Shown in pieces: positions 17,016-26,301 of a DNA stretch of 64,000 nt (positions are counted from its first letter, which is position 1; each line of letters starts with the position of its first letter). Origin of the DNA: Phocaeicola sartorii JCM 17136 = DSM 21941 (lineage in GTDB: Bacteria > Bacteroidota > Bacteroidia > Bacteroidales > Bacteroidaceae). The position numbers and the translations under genes were made by a program. Below the pieces are notes generated by a model. It worked only from the letters and a program-made list of their open reading frames with translations, made no database searches and was not told the origin of the DNA. The DNA lies in assembly GCF_000614185.1 (NCBI RefSeq), contig NZ_BAKM01000004.1, positions 1-64,000 of the forward strand, given 5' to 3'.

Positions 17016-17346
17016 CCCGAGGAACGGCGTAATTGCTCAATTCCAAATATCCGTATCCCATTCCGGAGTCCAACCGGTGACTGTTCCCTGTTAGTCCGGC
17101 TTCCACTTCTGGAGACATCCATTTACACGTACGTACGTGTAAATGGGGTTCGCATTTTGCCGTTTCATAACTGGAGTTTGAAGCGGATTCTACAAGCAGA
17201 GTGTTCTTTCTTCCATCTATTTCACCTTATTATAAGGTGAAGATAAAATAAATCCCTTTTTCATCCCCTCAAACTACGATATTTTTCTTATTTTTGCCCA
17301 AATATGTAATTCCGCCCGATAAGGCACAAGAGAACGAGATAGAACG
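17016..17346 (+). other. Intergenic stretch with a 28-bp perfect palindrome and a hairpin
   Basis: No gene is seen. A perfect 28-bp palindrome lies at 17119-17146, centred on GTACGTAC, each half reading CCATTTACACGTAC. A second inverted repeat, TTCACCTTA-TTA-TAAGGTGAA, lies at 17221-17241. TATTTTTG at 17289-17296 fits a -7 box for metF. I find no SAM-type riboswitch fold. Confidence 0.65.
17119..17146. repeat. 28-bp perfect palindrome upstream of metF
   Basis: The half-site CCATTTACACGTAC is followed directly by its reverse complement, without a spacer. Such a long uninterrupted palindrome is a candidate operator for a dimeric regulator or a dispersed palindromic element; it lacks a T tract and does not look like a terminator. 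Confidence 0.7.
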
Positions 17347-18300
17347 ATGAGAGTAGTTGATTTAATAAAAAGTACGGATAAGACGGCTTTTTCTTTTGAA
17401 ATCCTCCCTCCGCTGAAAGGAACGGGTATTGAAAAACTATATAAGACGGTTGATACGTTACGCGAATTCGACCCTAAATATATCAATATCACCACCCACC
17501 GCAGCGAATATGTATACAAAGACCTGGGCAACGGGCTGTTCCAACGCACACGCCAGCGCCGCCGCCCGGGAACGGTTGCTGTTGCCGCCGCTCTGCAAAA
17601 CAAATACAATATAACAACAGTGCCGCATATCCTGTGCAGCGGCTTTTCCCGCGAAGATACGGAATATGTATTGCTGGATCTCCAGTTTCTGGGTATCACC
17701 GACTTATTGGTGCTGCGCGGTGACAAGGCAAAGCATGAATCGGCCTTTGTTCCCGAAACCAATGGTTATAACCATGCCATAGAACTGGAATCACAGATCA
17801 ACGATTTCAATAAAGGCGTGTTTGTGGACGGTTCACCCATCAAGATAACAGGAACCCCTTTCAGTTATGGAGTAGCCTGCTATCCCGAGAAACACGAGGA
17901 ATCGCCCAACATGGAGCAAGATATTTATTGGCTGAAAAAGAAGATAGAAGCGGGAGCCGAATATGCTGTAACACAGATGTTCTATGACAACCGCAAATAC
18001 TTCGAGTTTGTAGAAAGAGTAAGGAAAGAAGGTATCAATGTACCGATCATCCCCGGCATCAAACCTTTCCGCAAACTATCCCAGCTAAGTATGATACCCA
18101 AGACATTTAAGATAGACCTGCCACAAGAACTGGCAGTCGAAGCAATGAAATGTCAAACCGATGAAGAGGCCGCAGCCCTTGGCATAGAATGGTGCATACA
18201 CCAGTGCAGAGAACTGATAGGTTATGGTGTCCCCAGCATCCATTTCTATACCGTAAGTGCTGTGAACAGTGTGAAAGAAGTAGCGAAAGCGATTTATTAG
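17347..18300 (+). CDS. metF: Methylenetetrahydrofolate reductase
   Basis: Reduces 5,10-methylene-THF to 5-methyl-THF, the methyl donor for methionine synthesis, with FAD as cofactor. Visible features: FSFEILPPLKGTGIEKLY with the catalytic Glu of the family, PKYINITTHRSEYV, TTVPHILCSGFSREDTEYVLLDLQFLGITDLLVLRGDK, FSYGVACYPEKHEESPNMEQDIYWLKKKIEAGAEYAVTQMFYDN and IPIIPGIKPF. The length (317) is normal. It begins about 50 bases after a -7-like box and is followed 26 bases later by holB, so the two may be cotranscribed. Confidence 0.96.
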   Translation: MRVVDLIKSTDKTAFSFEILPPLKGTGIEKLYKTVDTLREFDPKYINITTHRSEYVYKDLGNGLFQRTRQRRRPGTVAVAAALQNKYNITTVPHILCSGFSREDTEYVLLDLQFLGITDLLVLRGDKAKHESAFVPETNGYNHAIELESQINDFNKGVFVDGSPIKITGTPFSYGVACYPEKHEESPNMEQDIYWLKKKIEAGAEYAVTQMFYDNRKYFEFVERVRKEGINVPIIPGIKPFRKLSQLSMIPKTFKIDLPQELAVEAMKCQTDEEAAALGIEWCIHQCRELIGYGVPSIHFYTVSAVNSVKEVAKAIY

Positions 18301-18326
18301 TGGTGAGTAACTAGTGATTAGAAAGA

Positions 18327-19451
18327 ATGTTTTTTAAAGATGTAATAGGACAAGAAGAAGCAAAGGAACGGCTCATTGCCGAAGTAAAGGAAGGGAGAAT
18401 CCCTCATGCCCAACTGATTTGCGGTCCCGAAGGTACAGGAAAGTTACCTTTGGCAATAGCATACGCCCGTTATATTTGCTGTGAGAACCGTGGCGGGCAC
18501 GATGCATGCGGAGTATGCCCCTCTTGTGTGAAATTCAACAAACTGATACACCCTGATTTGCATTTCGCCTTTCCCGTGATCAAGAAAAAAGCCGGAAAGG
18601 ACACGGTATGCGATGATTTCATAGCAGACTGGCGCAACTTTGTTCTGCAAAACCACTATTTCAATCTGAACCATTGGCTGAAAGAAATGGGAGCAGAAAA
18701 CCAACAGGCGCAAATCTTCGTGAAAGAGAGTGACGAGATTGTACGAAAACTCAGCTTGAAATCCAGTCAGGGCGGTCATAAAATCATGATCATCTGGCTT
18801 CCCGAAAAAATGAACATGGAATGCAGCAACAAACTGCTGAAGTTATTGGAAGAACCTCCCGCCATGACTGTTTTCTTATTAGTATCCGAAGAGCCTGATG
18901 CCATCCTGCAAACCATCCAGAGCCGTACCCAACGATTTAACATTCATGGTATCGAAGAACCTGAGATTTCAAAAGTACTGCAAACCAAATACGGATTGCA
19001 ACCGGAAGACGCCGACGATATAGCGCACCGCTCAGAAGGCAATTTCCTGAAAGCACTGGAAACCATACACCTGAGCGAGGAGAACAAATTGTTTTTTGAA
19101 CTCTTCATAAGCCTGATGCGCCTCTCCTACCAACGGAAGATACGCGAGATGAAACAATGGAGCGATGCGGTAGCCTCCATGGGGCGTGAGCGTCAGAAGA
19201 ATTTTCTGGCCTACTGCCAACGCATGATACGCGAAAACTTCATATACAACTTTCATCAACGTGATTTAGTGTATATGAATCCCGAGGAACAAAATTTTTC
19301 CACCCGTTTCGCACCGTTTGTCAACGAGCGGAATGTGATGGGCATAATGGACGAACTAAGTGAAGCACAACTACATATAGGACAGAATGTGAACCCCAAA
19401 ATGGTGTTCTTTGATTTCTCTTTGAAGATGATTGTGCTATTGAAAAATTAA
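18327..19451 (+). CDS. holB: DNA polymerase III subunit delta'
   Basis: Clamp-loader subunit of the replicative polymerase. The AAA+ domain has FFKDVIGQEEAKERL, the degenerate P-loop GPEGTGKLPLA, the zinc module CCENRGGHDACGVCPSCVKF, KIMIIWLPEKMNMECSNKLLKLLEEPP (Walker B/sensor I region) and IQSRTQRFNIH (SRTQ in place of SRC). The C-terminal helical domain follows, with QNVNPKMVFFDFSLKMIVLLK at the end. The length of 374 residues is usual for Bacteroidetes. The 89 bases to ricT carry an imperfect inverted repeat (GAGAATTG / CAATTCTC) but no strong terminator, so transcription may continue. Confidence 0.92.
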   Translation: MFFKDVIGQEEAKERLIAEVKEGRIPHAQLICGPEGTGKLPLAIAYARYICCENRGGHDACGVCPSCVKFNKLIHPDLHFAFPVIKKKAGKDTVCDDFIADWRNFVLQNHYFNLNHWLKEMGAENQQAQIFVKESDEIVRKLSLKSSQGGHKIMIIWLPEKMNMECSNKLLKLLEEPPAMTVFLLVSEEPDAILQTIQSRTQRFNIHGIEEPEISKVLQTKYGLQPEDADDIAHRSEGNFLKALETIHLSEENKLFFELFISLMRLSYQRKIREMKQWSDAVASMGRERQKNFLAYCQRMIRENFIYNFHQRDLVYMNPEEQNFSTRFAPFVNERNVMGIMDELSEAQLHIGQNVNPKMVFFDFSLKMIVLLKN

Positions 19452-19540
19452 AAGTTGAGAATTGGAGATCAGGAAACAATAGCATTGCATGGCATTTATT
19501 TCTTAGTTCTCAATTCTCAATTCCCAATTAAAACAGAATT

Positions 19541-21081
19541 ATGGATAATGAATTCAAATTAAAGGACGGAAGTGGCTGTTTGTGTTGCAAAGGCTGCGGA
19601 CGACAGGATAAGCAGCTGAACACATACGACTGGCTGGCTGATATCCCCGGAAACACCGAGGAACAGGAAATGGTCGAAGTTCAATTCAAGAATACCCGCA
19701 AGGGGTATTACAAGAACAGCAACAAACTGAAGCTGGAAAAAGGAGATATAGTAGCTGTAGAAGCAAGTCCCGGACACGATATCGGTACGGTAACCTGACG
19801 GGAAGACTGGTGCCTTTACAAATGCGCAAGGCAAACATCAAGCCCGATGCTGAAATCAAACGTATCTACCGCAAGGCTAAACCGGTAGATATGGAAAAAT
19901 ACGAAGAGGCTAAAGCCAAGGAACATGATACCATGATCCGCTCCCGTCAAATAGCCAAAAATCTGAATCTGGACATGAAGATCGGTGACGTGGAATATCA
20001 AGGAGACGGCAACAAAGCTATCTTTTATTACATTGCGGACGAACGCGTGGACTTCCGCCAACTGATCAAGGTATTGGCTGAAGCTTTCCGCGTACGTATC
20101 GAGATGAAACAAATCGGTGCCCGCCAGGAAGCCGGACGCATTGGCGGCATCGGACCCTGCGGCCGTGAATTGTGCTGCGCTACCTGGATGACAAATTTTG
20201 TGTCCGTATCTACCAGCGCAGCCCGTTATCAAGATATTTCCCTGAATCCACAGAAGTTAGCCGGGCAATGCGCCAAACTGAAATGCTGTCTCAACTATGA
20301 GGTGGATGCTTATGTAGAGTCCCAGAAACGCCTGCCTAGCAAAGAAATGACTTTGGAAACTGTAGATGGGACTTTCTATTTCTTCAAAGCGGACATTCTG
20401 AAGGGAACCATCATGTATTCTACTGACAAAAACTTCATAGCCAATGCTGTAACCATCACCGCACGCCGTGCATTTGAAATTATCAATATGAACCGACGTG
20501 GTGAGAAACCGGAAAGCCTGACCGAATCCGTGAAAAAGAACGAACCTCAGAAACCTGTCGATTTGGTGGAACAGGAAAGCTTAACCCGGTTCGACAAACG
20601 AAAAGGTAACAACAGCAACCGAAAGAAAAAGCGCAAACCGGAAAACAACGGCAATAACGGTACCAACGGAGAAGGTACCCCTAACGAGAACAAACGTCCA
20701 CAACCATCCAGAGAGAACCGGCTGCAACAGCCAAAAGAGAACCGGCCACCCAGAGAAGGGCGTCCCAAGCAACCCAGAGACCCCAAAGAACCTAGGGAAC
20801 CTAGAGAAAACAGGACTCAACAACCACGCGAGGAGAACGGAAACCACCCTAAAGAAGAAAACCGTAAGCGGGAAAACCGCGGTCGGGAAGAACGCAACCG
20901 GGAAAATAAGGAAGACGGAAACCGGAACCGCAACAGACGCCGTCCCAACAACGGCAACAATGAAGGAGGCGGTGAAAACCGGAACGACGGAGGCGGAAAG
21001 GAAAACAACAATAACAACAACGGAAACAAGAGCCAAACTCCGAATGAAAAGCCACAAACTCCTGCATCAACTAAAGAATAA
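19541..21081 (+). CDS. ricT: PSP1-domain protein (RicT/YaaT family), frame interrupted
   Basis: In Bacillus the homologue YaaT/RicT joins a Ric complex that carries Fe-S clusters and acts on RNase Y-dependent mRNA processing. Cysteines CLCCKGCGRQ sit at the N-terminus; the PSP1 core includes EVQFKNTRKGYYKN, FYYIADERVDFRQLIKVLAEAFRVRIEMKQIGARQEA and IGPCGRELCCATWM, followed by GQCAKLKCCLNYE. From about residue 340 a 170-residue tail is low complexity (N, R, E, P, G). The frame breaks after HDIGTVT; adding one C to the pair at 19794-19795 gives TVTLTGRLVPLQMRKA and 513 residues. The break lies early in a conserved domain, so a consensus error is likely. The 3' end overlaps gldH. Confidence 0.88.
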
Positions 21082-21545
21082 ACTGACATGGCTGCCAATC
21101 CTAATATTGGCAGCCTGTCAAAACAATACAGTCTATCACTCTTATGAACGTGTCCCTTGACGGATGGAGTAAAAGTGATACGCTTGTCTATACCTTGCCC
21201 AATTCGATCCCTGCCGGAAATTACGAAGTGGAAATCGGCATACGCCATCAAGAATCTTACCCTTACAGAGATCTCTGGTTAGAAATCGGCCATAACACAC
21301 AAGATTCCTTGGTTTATGTCACAGATACTTTGCAACTCTTTCTTGCCGATGAAGCCGGAAACAAAACAGGAGACGGCCCTTGCGGACTATATCAATGCGG
21401 CCTGCCTTATAAGGCATCCCTTCCCATCCGCGCGGAAGGAAGCACACGTGCTTTCCGCATCGTTCACATCATGACGGACAATCCGTTAACAGGAATCAGT
21501 GATGTAGGTATCCGGTTGCGAAGGTTGGAAAGCCCGATGAACTAA
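21044..21545 (+). CDS. gldH: Gliding-motility-type lipoprotein GldH, frame interrupted
   Basis: GldH-family lipoprotein; in Flavobacterium the gene is needed for gliding, while in non-gliding Bacteroides its role is unknown. The N-terminus MKSHKLLHQLKNKLTWLPILILAAC gives a lipobox with Cys25. The start at 21044 lies inside the last 38 bases of ricT. The N-terminal frame stops after YHSYERVP, and the rest (LDGWSKSDTLVYTLP through DVGIRLRRLESPMN) is in another frame; adding two C to the CCC run at about 21153-21155 restores ERVPLDGW and 167 residues. The stop overlaps the convergent rodA stop by three bases. Confidence 0.82.
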
Positions 21546-22995
21546 TGTTTCCCCCGTCCTGCATCAATGCGCAGAAATACAAAAAGCAAGATTGTAAATC
21601 CCCACAAGGAAGACCCTCCATAACTAAAAAAAGGCAATGGTATGCCGATAACGGGAGTCAGCCCCAACACCATACCTATATTAATAAACAGATGGAATAA
21701 GAAGATGCTCAGCACCGAATATCCATAAACACGGGCAAAACGGGTATGCTGGCGCTCCGACACCACAATAAGACGTAAAATCAGTCCGGTGAAAAGAAGC
21801 AAAACAACAGCCGAGCCTATAAACCCTTCTTCTTCTCCTACCGTACAGAAGATAAAGTCCGTATCCTGTTCGGGTACATACTTCAGCTTGGTCTGCGTAC
21901 CATTCAAAAATCCTTTTCCCCATAAGCCTCCCGAACCAATGGCAATCTTACTCTGATTCACATTATATCCTGCTCCGGCCAAGTCCTCCTCCATGCCCAG
22001 CACCACCTTGATACGTATCTGCTGATGCGGCTCCAGCACATGATTGAAAACATAATCAGCAGAAAAGAGAAACCCCATCGATCCTATCGCGAACAGAGCG
22101 ATATAAAAATAATTGCGCATACGTTCACGCATGGAAAGGAAGATCAAGTAGAACAATAAAGCTACACACAACCCATATTGAAACCAGGTAACATCAAAAG
22201 GGATGACATAATACGAGAATAATAAAGCCAGCAAGGTACCACCGGCGCAATCCCCAGAATATACCACACTACCGATGCTTTCTTACAATAACTATTCACC
22301 AGCAAGGCAGAAAGAATGACGATCAACAACAATACGGAAAATTCACCGATAGAAGTACAGTCATCCGCCATCAGTTCATTGTCAAAACGGATTCCAACTA
22401 CAAAATAAACCACAGCACAAATTCCCGCAAACAAAATAGAACCCGGCATCCCCTCCCTGTAAAACATAAAAAAGAAAGCCAGATAAACCAGCGCCGACCC
22501 CGTTTCCCGTTGTAAGATAATAAGCAGCATAGGCAGCAACACCATCCCTACTATAGGCAATGAATACTTCAACTTGCTCATGGTAAACCCATAGACATTC
22601 ATGAATTTAGCCAAAGCCAGCGCTGTAGCAAATTTAGCGAACTCCGCCGGTTGTAAACTTACAGGCCCGAATTTTATCCACGAATAAGAGCCCTTGGTAT
22701 CCTCTGCCAGAAAAGGTGTTACCAGCAGCAACAGCAGCATAGCCCCGTACAGAATGTAGGCAAACATATCATATAGTTTATCCTCCAACATCATCAGGAT
22801 AAATCCAAGCCCCAACGAGCAACAGATCCATACAAACTGTCTTCCCGCACGGGTATCGAAACTGAAGAAATCAATTTCGCCATAATCATAGCTGGCTCCA
22901 CATACGCTGAACCATCCAAAGATAACCAACATCAGATAAATGCAGATGGTCATCCAGTCCACTGATTTCCATATACTATCGTTCGTGTATGCCAT
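21542..22995 (-). CDS. rodA: Rod-shape peptidoglycan polymerase RodA, frame interrupted
   Basis: SEDS-family glycan-strand polymerase of the elongasome, working with PBP2 (mrdA, directly upstream and overlapping by 20 bases). Many membrane helices are visible. SEDS signatures include SYSWIKFGPVSLQPAEFAKFATALALAKF, LLPMLLIILQRETGSALVYLAFFFMFYREG, IAIGSGGLWGKGFLNGTQTKLKYVPEQDTDFIFCTVGEEEGFIGS and IGMVLGLTPVIGIPLPFFSYGGSSLWGF. The frame breaks at ILGIAPV; adding one G (plus-strand C at 22239-22240) gives APVGTLLALLFSYYVIPFDV and a 484-residue protein. Because RodA is normally needed for cell shape, the break is probably a sequence error. Confidence 0.92.
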
Positions 22996-24826
22996 AATCT
23001 ATTCGTCTGCTTTGTATTTCAGCCGCTTTCGCCTCACTCTCCGGTGAAAGCTCGCCCTTTAAATATTTCTCCATGATCAATGAACCGATGGGCACACCGT
23101 AAGTTGCCCCCCATCCACCATTTTCCACATAGACCACCACGGCGATCTTAGGATCATTCATCGGTGCGAAGCCCATAAAAGCGGAATGGTCTTTTCCACG
23201 GTTCTGCGCCGTACCGGTCTTGCCGCACACTTCAATACCGGGGATATTGGCATTACGGCAAGTACCGCCCGTCACTGCCGCACGCATCCCCTGGACTACT
23301 GTCTCATAATGTTCGCGGTTCACCTTCGTATAATGTTTGGAAGTAAACAAGGTGTCCAGCGGTTCGTCTTCCACTTCTTTCACCACATGCGGAGTAATAT
23401 AATAGCCCCGGTTGGCAATCGTAGCTCCCAGGTTGGCAATCTGCAACGGAGTAGCTGTCACCTCACCCTGGCCGATGGAAATAGAAATAATAGTCAGTCC
23501 GTTCCAGGAACCCCGGTAGTTCTTGTCATAATAGGCGGCATTCGGAATCATCCCGCGTTTCTCACCGGGAAGGTCCACTCCCAGCGGATAGCCGAATCCC
23601 ATGGAAACCATATAGTCACGCCATGTATTCATGGCAGCCTGTACGGAACCATACTTTTTCTTCGCCCCTATCATGTGAAACAGCCCCCAACAAAAATAGC
23701 CGTTACAGGAAGTAGCGATAGCAGGCACCAAAGGTAGTGGGGAGCCGTGTGCATGGCATCCCACCCGAAGTCCGGCATACACAAAACCATGATAGCAAGA
23801 ATAGGCTGTCTGGGGAGTAATAATCCCTTCTTGCAGGAAAGTCAGCGCCTGGGTAGTCTTGAAAGTAGAGCCCGGCGGGAATTGTCCCATAATGGAACGG
23901 TTCAGCAAGGGTTTCCAACTGTCGCGTGCCAGTTCCAGATGGTTTTTACCCCGTTGGCGTCCTACCATCAGTCTCGGATCAAAAGAGGGAGCGGATACCA
24001 TGCAGAGTATTTCTCCTGTTGACGGCTCGATGGCCACTATACTGCCTATCTTTCCTTCCAACAAACGCTCTCCCAACATCTGAAGTTCTATGTCTATACC
24101 TAGTTTCAGATTCTTTCCCGGGACGGGGGTTTTGTCATATTTCCCGTCCATGTACCTTCCCTGGATACGTCCGCGGGCATCGCGCAGTAATATCTCCACT
24201 CCTTTCTCGCCCCTCAGCTGTTTTTCGTATGAGCGTTCCACCCCCTGTTTCCCTATGAAGTCACCACGTACATAGTAATCGTCCGCTTCAATGTCGCCCT
24301 TGGACACTTCCGCGATATCCCCCAAGACATGAGCCGCCGAATTGTAATTATACTGGCGGATGGTGCGCCGCTGAATATAGAAACCTGGAAACTTGAACAA
24401 CTTTTCCTGGAAGACCCCGCACTCTTCCGCCGAAAGTTGGGTCATAAATACCTGATGGGTATAAGGGGAGTAGCCCGGATTGGAACGTCTGTCCCTGATC
24501 TCACGGATACGCTTCTTGAAATACTCGGGGGTAATGTTCAATGTTTTACATAAATCAAGCGTATCAAGGTCATGTACCTCTTTCATCACCATCGTGACAT
24601 CGTATGCAGGCTGGTTATACACCAGCAGGTTGCCATTCCGGTCGTACATCACCCCACGGCTAGGGTATTGCGTCTTGTTCAGAAAAGCGTTGCTGTCCGC
24701 ATTCTTTTTATAATCCTCGCTCATAATCTGCAAGGTAAAAAGACGTATCAGATAAATCAGCACAATAACGATTACCGATGCACCGATCACATATTTCCTT
24801 TTCTCCAGATTATAATCTCTTTCCAC
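22976..24826 (-). CDS. mrdA: Penicillin-binding protein 2, transpeptidase
   Basis: Class B PBP that crosslinks peptidoglycan during cell elongation. An N-terminal membrane anchor (YVIGASVIVIVLIYLIRLFTLQIM) is followed by the dimerization domain (YPSRGVMYDRNGNLLVYN) and the transpeptidase domain with PPGSTFK (catalytic Ser320, Lys323), ATSCNGYF (SxN) and VCGKTGTAQN (KTG, Lys536). 616 residues and unbroken. The start is GTG, in the overlap TAGTG with the end of mreD, which indicates translational coupling. It sits in mreB-mreC-mreD-mrdA-rodA order. Confidence 0.96.
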   Translation of the reverse strand: MERDYNLEKRKYVIGASVIVIVLIYLIRLFTLQIMSEDYKKNADSNAFLNKTQYPSRGVMYDRNGNLLVYNQPAYDVTMVMKEVHDLDTLDLCKTLNITPEYFKKRIREIRDRRSNPGYSPYTHQVFMTQLSAEECGVFQEKLFKFPGFYIQRRTIRQYNYNSAAHVLGDIAEVSKGDIEADDYYVRGDFIGKQGVERSYEKQLRGEKGVEILLRDARGRIQGRYMDGKYDKTPVPGKNLKLGIDIELQMLGERLLEGKIGSIVAIEPSTGEILCMVSAPSFDPRLMVGRQRGKNHLELARDSWKPLLNRSIMGQFPPGSTFKTTQALTFLQEGIITPQTAYSCYHGFVYAGLRVGCHAHGSPLPLVPAIATSCNGYFCWGLFHMIGAKKKYGSVQAAMNTWRDYMVSMGFGYPLGVDLPGEKRGMIPNAAYYDKNYRGSWNGLTIISISIGQGEVTATPLQIANLGATIANRGYYITPHVVKEVEDEPLDTLFTSKHYTKVNREHYETVVQGMRAAVTGGTCRNANIPGIEVCGKTGTAQNRGKDHSAFMGFAPMNDPKIAVVVYVENGGWGATYGVPIGSLIMEKYLKGELSPESEAKAAEIQSRRIDYGIHER

Positions 24827-25326
24827 TATTTTTTCCTCCTGATCGCCTCAGCGCACAATATACAAACGATGGTTATCGAGGCGTCTGTCAATATTTTCAA
24901 TAATAATACAGGCAGGTTGAAGAATGAAAAAGTATCAATGACAAGTAAGATAGAACAAAATAAGAAAGTGCACAACAAGATATACCGGAAGAAAGGCGAG
25001 AACCCCATACTCTTGACACCCGGTTCAAAATCCTCGGCACTGTCGCGGAGAGTGACCAGCCGCAAGACAGGCCCGCGCATAAAAGCCAGTACTGTAGCCG
25101 CAGCCGCATTCATCCCCGGCGTGTTACCAAATATATCGACAGACAATCCCAGCAGGAACGCCCATATCATGAGGACATTGCGACCCACTCCCGAATTGTA
25201 TTTCAAAATAAAATAGATAAAAAAGAAAGGAGTGGCATACCCGTTGATATGCATGTGATTCAATACCAGCACCTGCAACAGTACCAGTCCGATAAACCAC
25301 TCTATTCTTTGTAGATAAGTCAACAT
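24826..25326 (-). CDS. mreD: Rod shape-determining protein MreD
   Basis: Small integral membrane protein of the elongasome. It has 166 residues with about five hydrophobic helices (IEWFIGLVLLQVLVLNHM, FFFIYFILKYNSGVGRNVLMIWAFLLGLSVDIFGNTPGMNAAAATVLAFMRGPVL). The block GLSVDIFGNTPGMNAAA is the family signature. It lies eight bases after mreC and overlaps mrdA by one base. Confidence 0.92.
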   Translation of the reverse strand: MLTYLQRIEWFIGLVLLQVLVLNHMHINGYATPFFFIYFILKYNSGVGRNVLMIWAFLLGLSVDIFGNTPGMNAAAATVLAFMRGPVLRLVTLRDSAEDFEPGVKSMGFSPFFRYILLCTFLFCSILLVIDTFSFFNLPVLLLKILTDASITIVCILCAEAIRRKK

Positions 25327-25334
25327 CCGCCTTC

Positions 25335-26183
25335 TTACTTAATCGTTTTTACCTGCTTTTCCAACTCCAATTGTTCTTCCTGCCCTTTTTGGGCAATTAC
25401 GCGCACATCGTTCAAACGGGCAAAGTCCGTAAACAGCTTCACTCGCAGCAAATAAGACAACCCATCGTGACTATCGGCAATATCATCGACCGTACCCACC
25501 GGAATACCGGAAGGAAAAACAGCACTATGCCCGCTGGTCACAATTGTATCACCTAAAGAAAATAATGAATGACGGGGCATATCCTTTACAAAAGCAAATT
25601 CGGACGAACCGCCATCCCATTTCAAGAAGCCGAAATAATCACTCCGTCTGATTTTACAGCTGATGCTGCTTTTGGAGTTCAACACCGGAATGACGATGGA
25701 GTAATGCGGGGAAGTGAGATAAACAATACCAACCACACCGCTTCCGTTCACTACCCCCATCTCACTACGGATTCCATCCGCTTCTCCTTTATCAAGTGTA
25801 ATATAGTTGTCAGCATGGGTCACACTGTTGTTTATCACGCTGGCCTTGAAAATATCATAACCAGCCAGTGCTTCCCGCTTGATCTGTTCTATGCCACTGC
25901 TGTCTTCCGTCGCTTCGGCCAAAGCTTCACGGATACTCTCCAACTGCAATTCCAATTCCACATTTTTCTGTACCAATTCATCGTTAATGGCCTTCAGATG
26001 AAAATATCCGGTAACATTGTTGGCCACATCATACATAGCTCCCGATACCCAATTAGCCGATGTAAAGAACGCGCTTCCTTGATAACTGTTGAAACGGAAT
26101 AATAAAGCAAAACTGATTGTCTCCAGAAGAACAAAGAGAAACCAGTAGTTATACTTTAAAAAGAAATTCAGCAGATTCTTCAT
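25335..26183 (-). CDS. mreC: Rod shape-determining protein MreC
   Basis: Periplasmic scaffold protein with one N-terminal membrane helix (YNYWFLFVLLETISFALLFRF), a coiled coil (LVQKNVELELQLESIREALAEATED) and the beta-barrel pair typical of MreC (VINNSVTHADNYITLDKGEADGIRSEMGVVNGSGVVGIVYLTSPHYSIVIPVLNSKSSISCKI). The length of 282 residues fits. It is separated from mreB by 118 bases that hold a hairpin. Confidence 0.95.
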   Translation of the reverse strand: MKNLLNFFLKYNYWFLFVLLETISFALLFRFNSYQGSAFFTSANWVSGAMYDVANNVTGYFHLKAINDELVQKNVELELQLESIREALAEATEDSSGIEQIKREALAGYDIFKASVINNSVTHADNYITLDKGEADGIRSEMGVVNGSGVVGIVYLTSPHYSIVIPVLNSKSSISCKIRRSDYFGFLKWDGGSSEFAFVKDMPRHSLFSLGDTIVTSGHSAVFPSGIPVGTVDDIADSHDGLSYLLRVKLFTDFARLNDVRVIAQKGQEEQLELEKQVKTIK

Positions 26184-26227
26184 TAATAATAATTATTCAA
26201 TGTGCCAATTGAGCAATGTGCCAATGT

Positions 26228-26278
26228 GCTAATGTGCCAATTGGTGCGCCATGTCCGCATGGTAATTGGCATATTAGC
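26228..26278. repeat. Hairpin between mreB and mreC
   Basis: GCTAATGTGCCAATT (26228-26242) pairs with AATTGGCATATTAGC (26264-26278) with one mismatch, with CCATG/CATGG nested in the loop. The words AATGTGCC and CCAATTG are repeated to its left. It may attenuate transcription between mreB and mreC, or be a dispersed intergenic repeat (see also 27365 and 57431). Confidence 0.65.
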
Positions 26279-26301
26279 AAATTGCCTCATCAGCAAATTA
26301 T

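Noticed and set aside
17147-17346. SAM riboswitch before metF
   Set aside because: The short hairpins there do not form the known SAM riboswitch core, and no fitting terminator/antiterminator pair was found.
20547-21251. Open frames on the minus strand opposite the ricT tail
   Set aside because: They arise from the biased codons of the low-complexity N/R/E/P tail; no start signal or family features.
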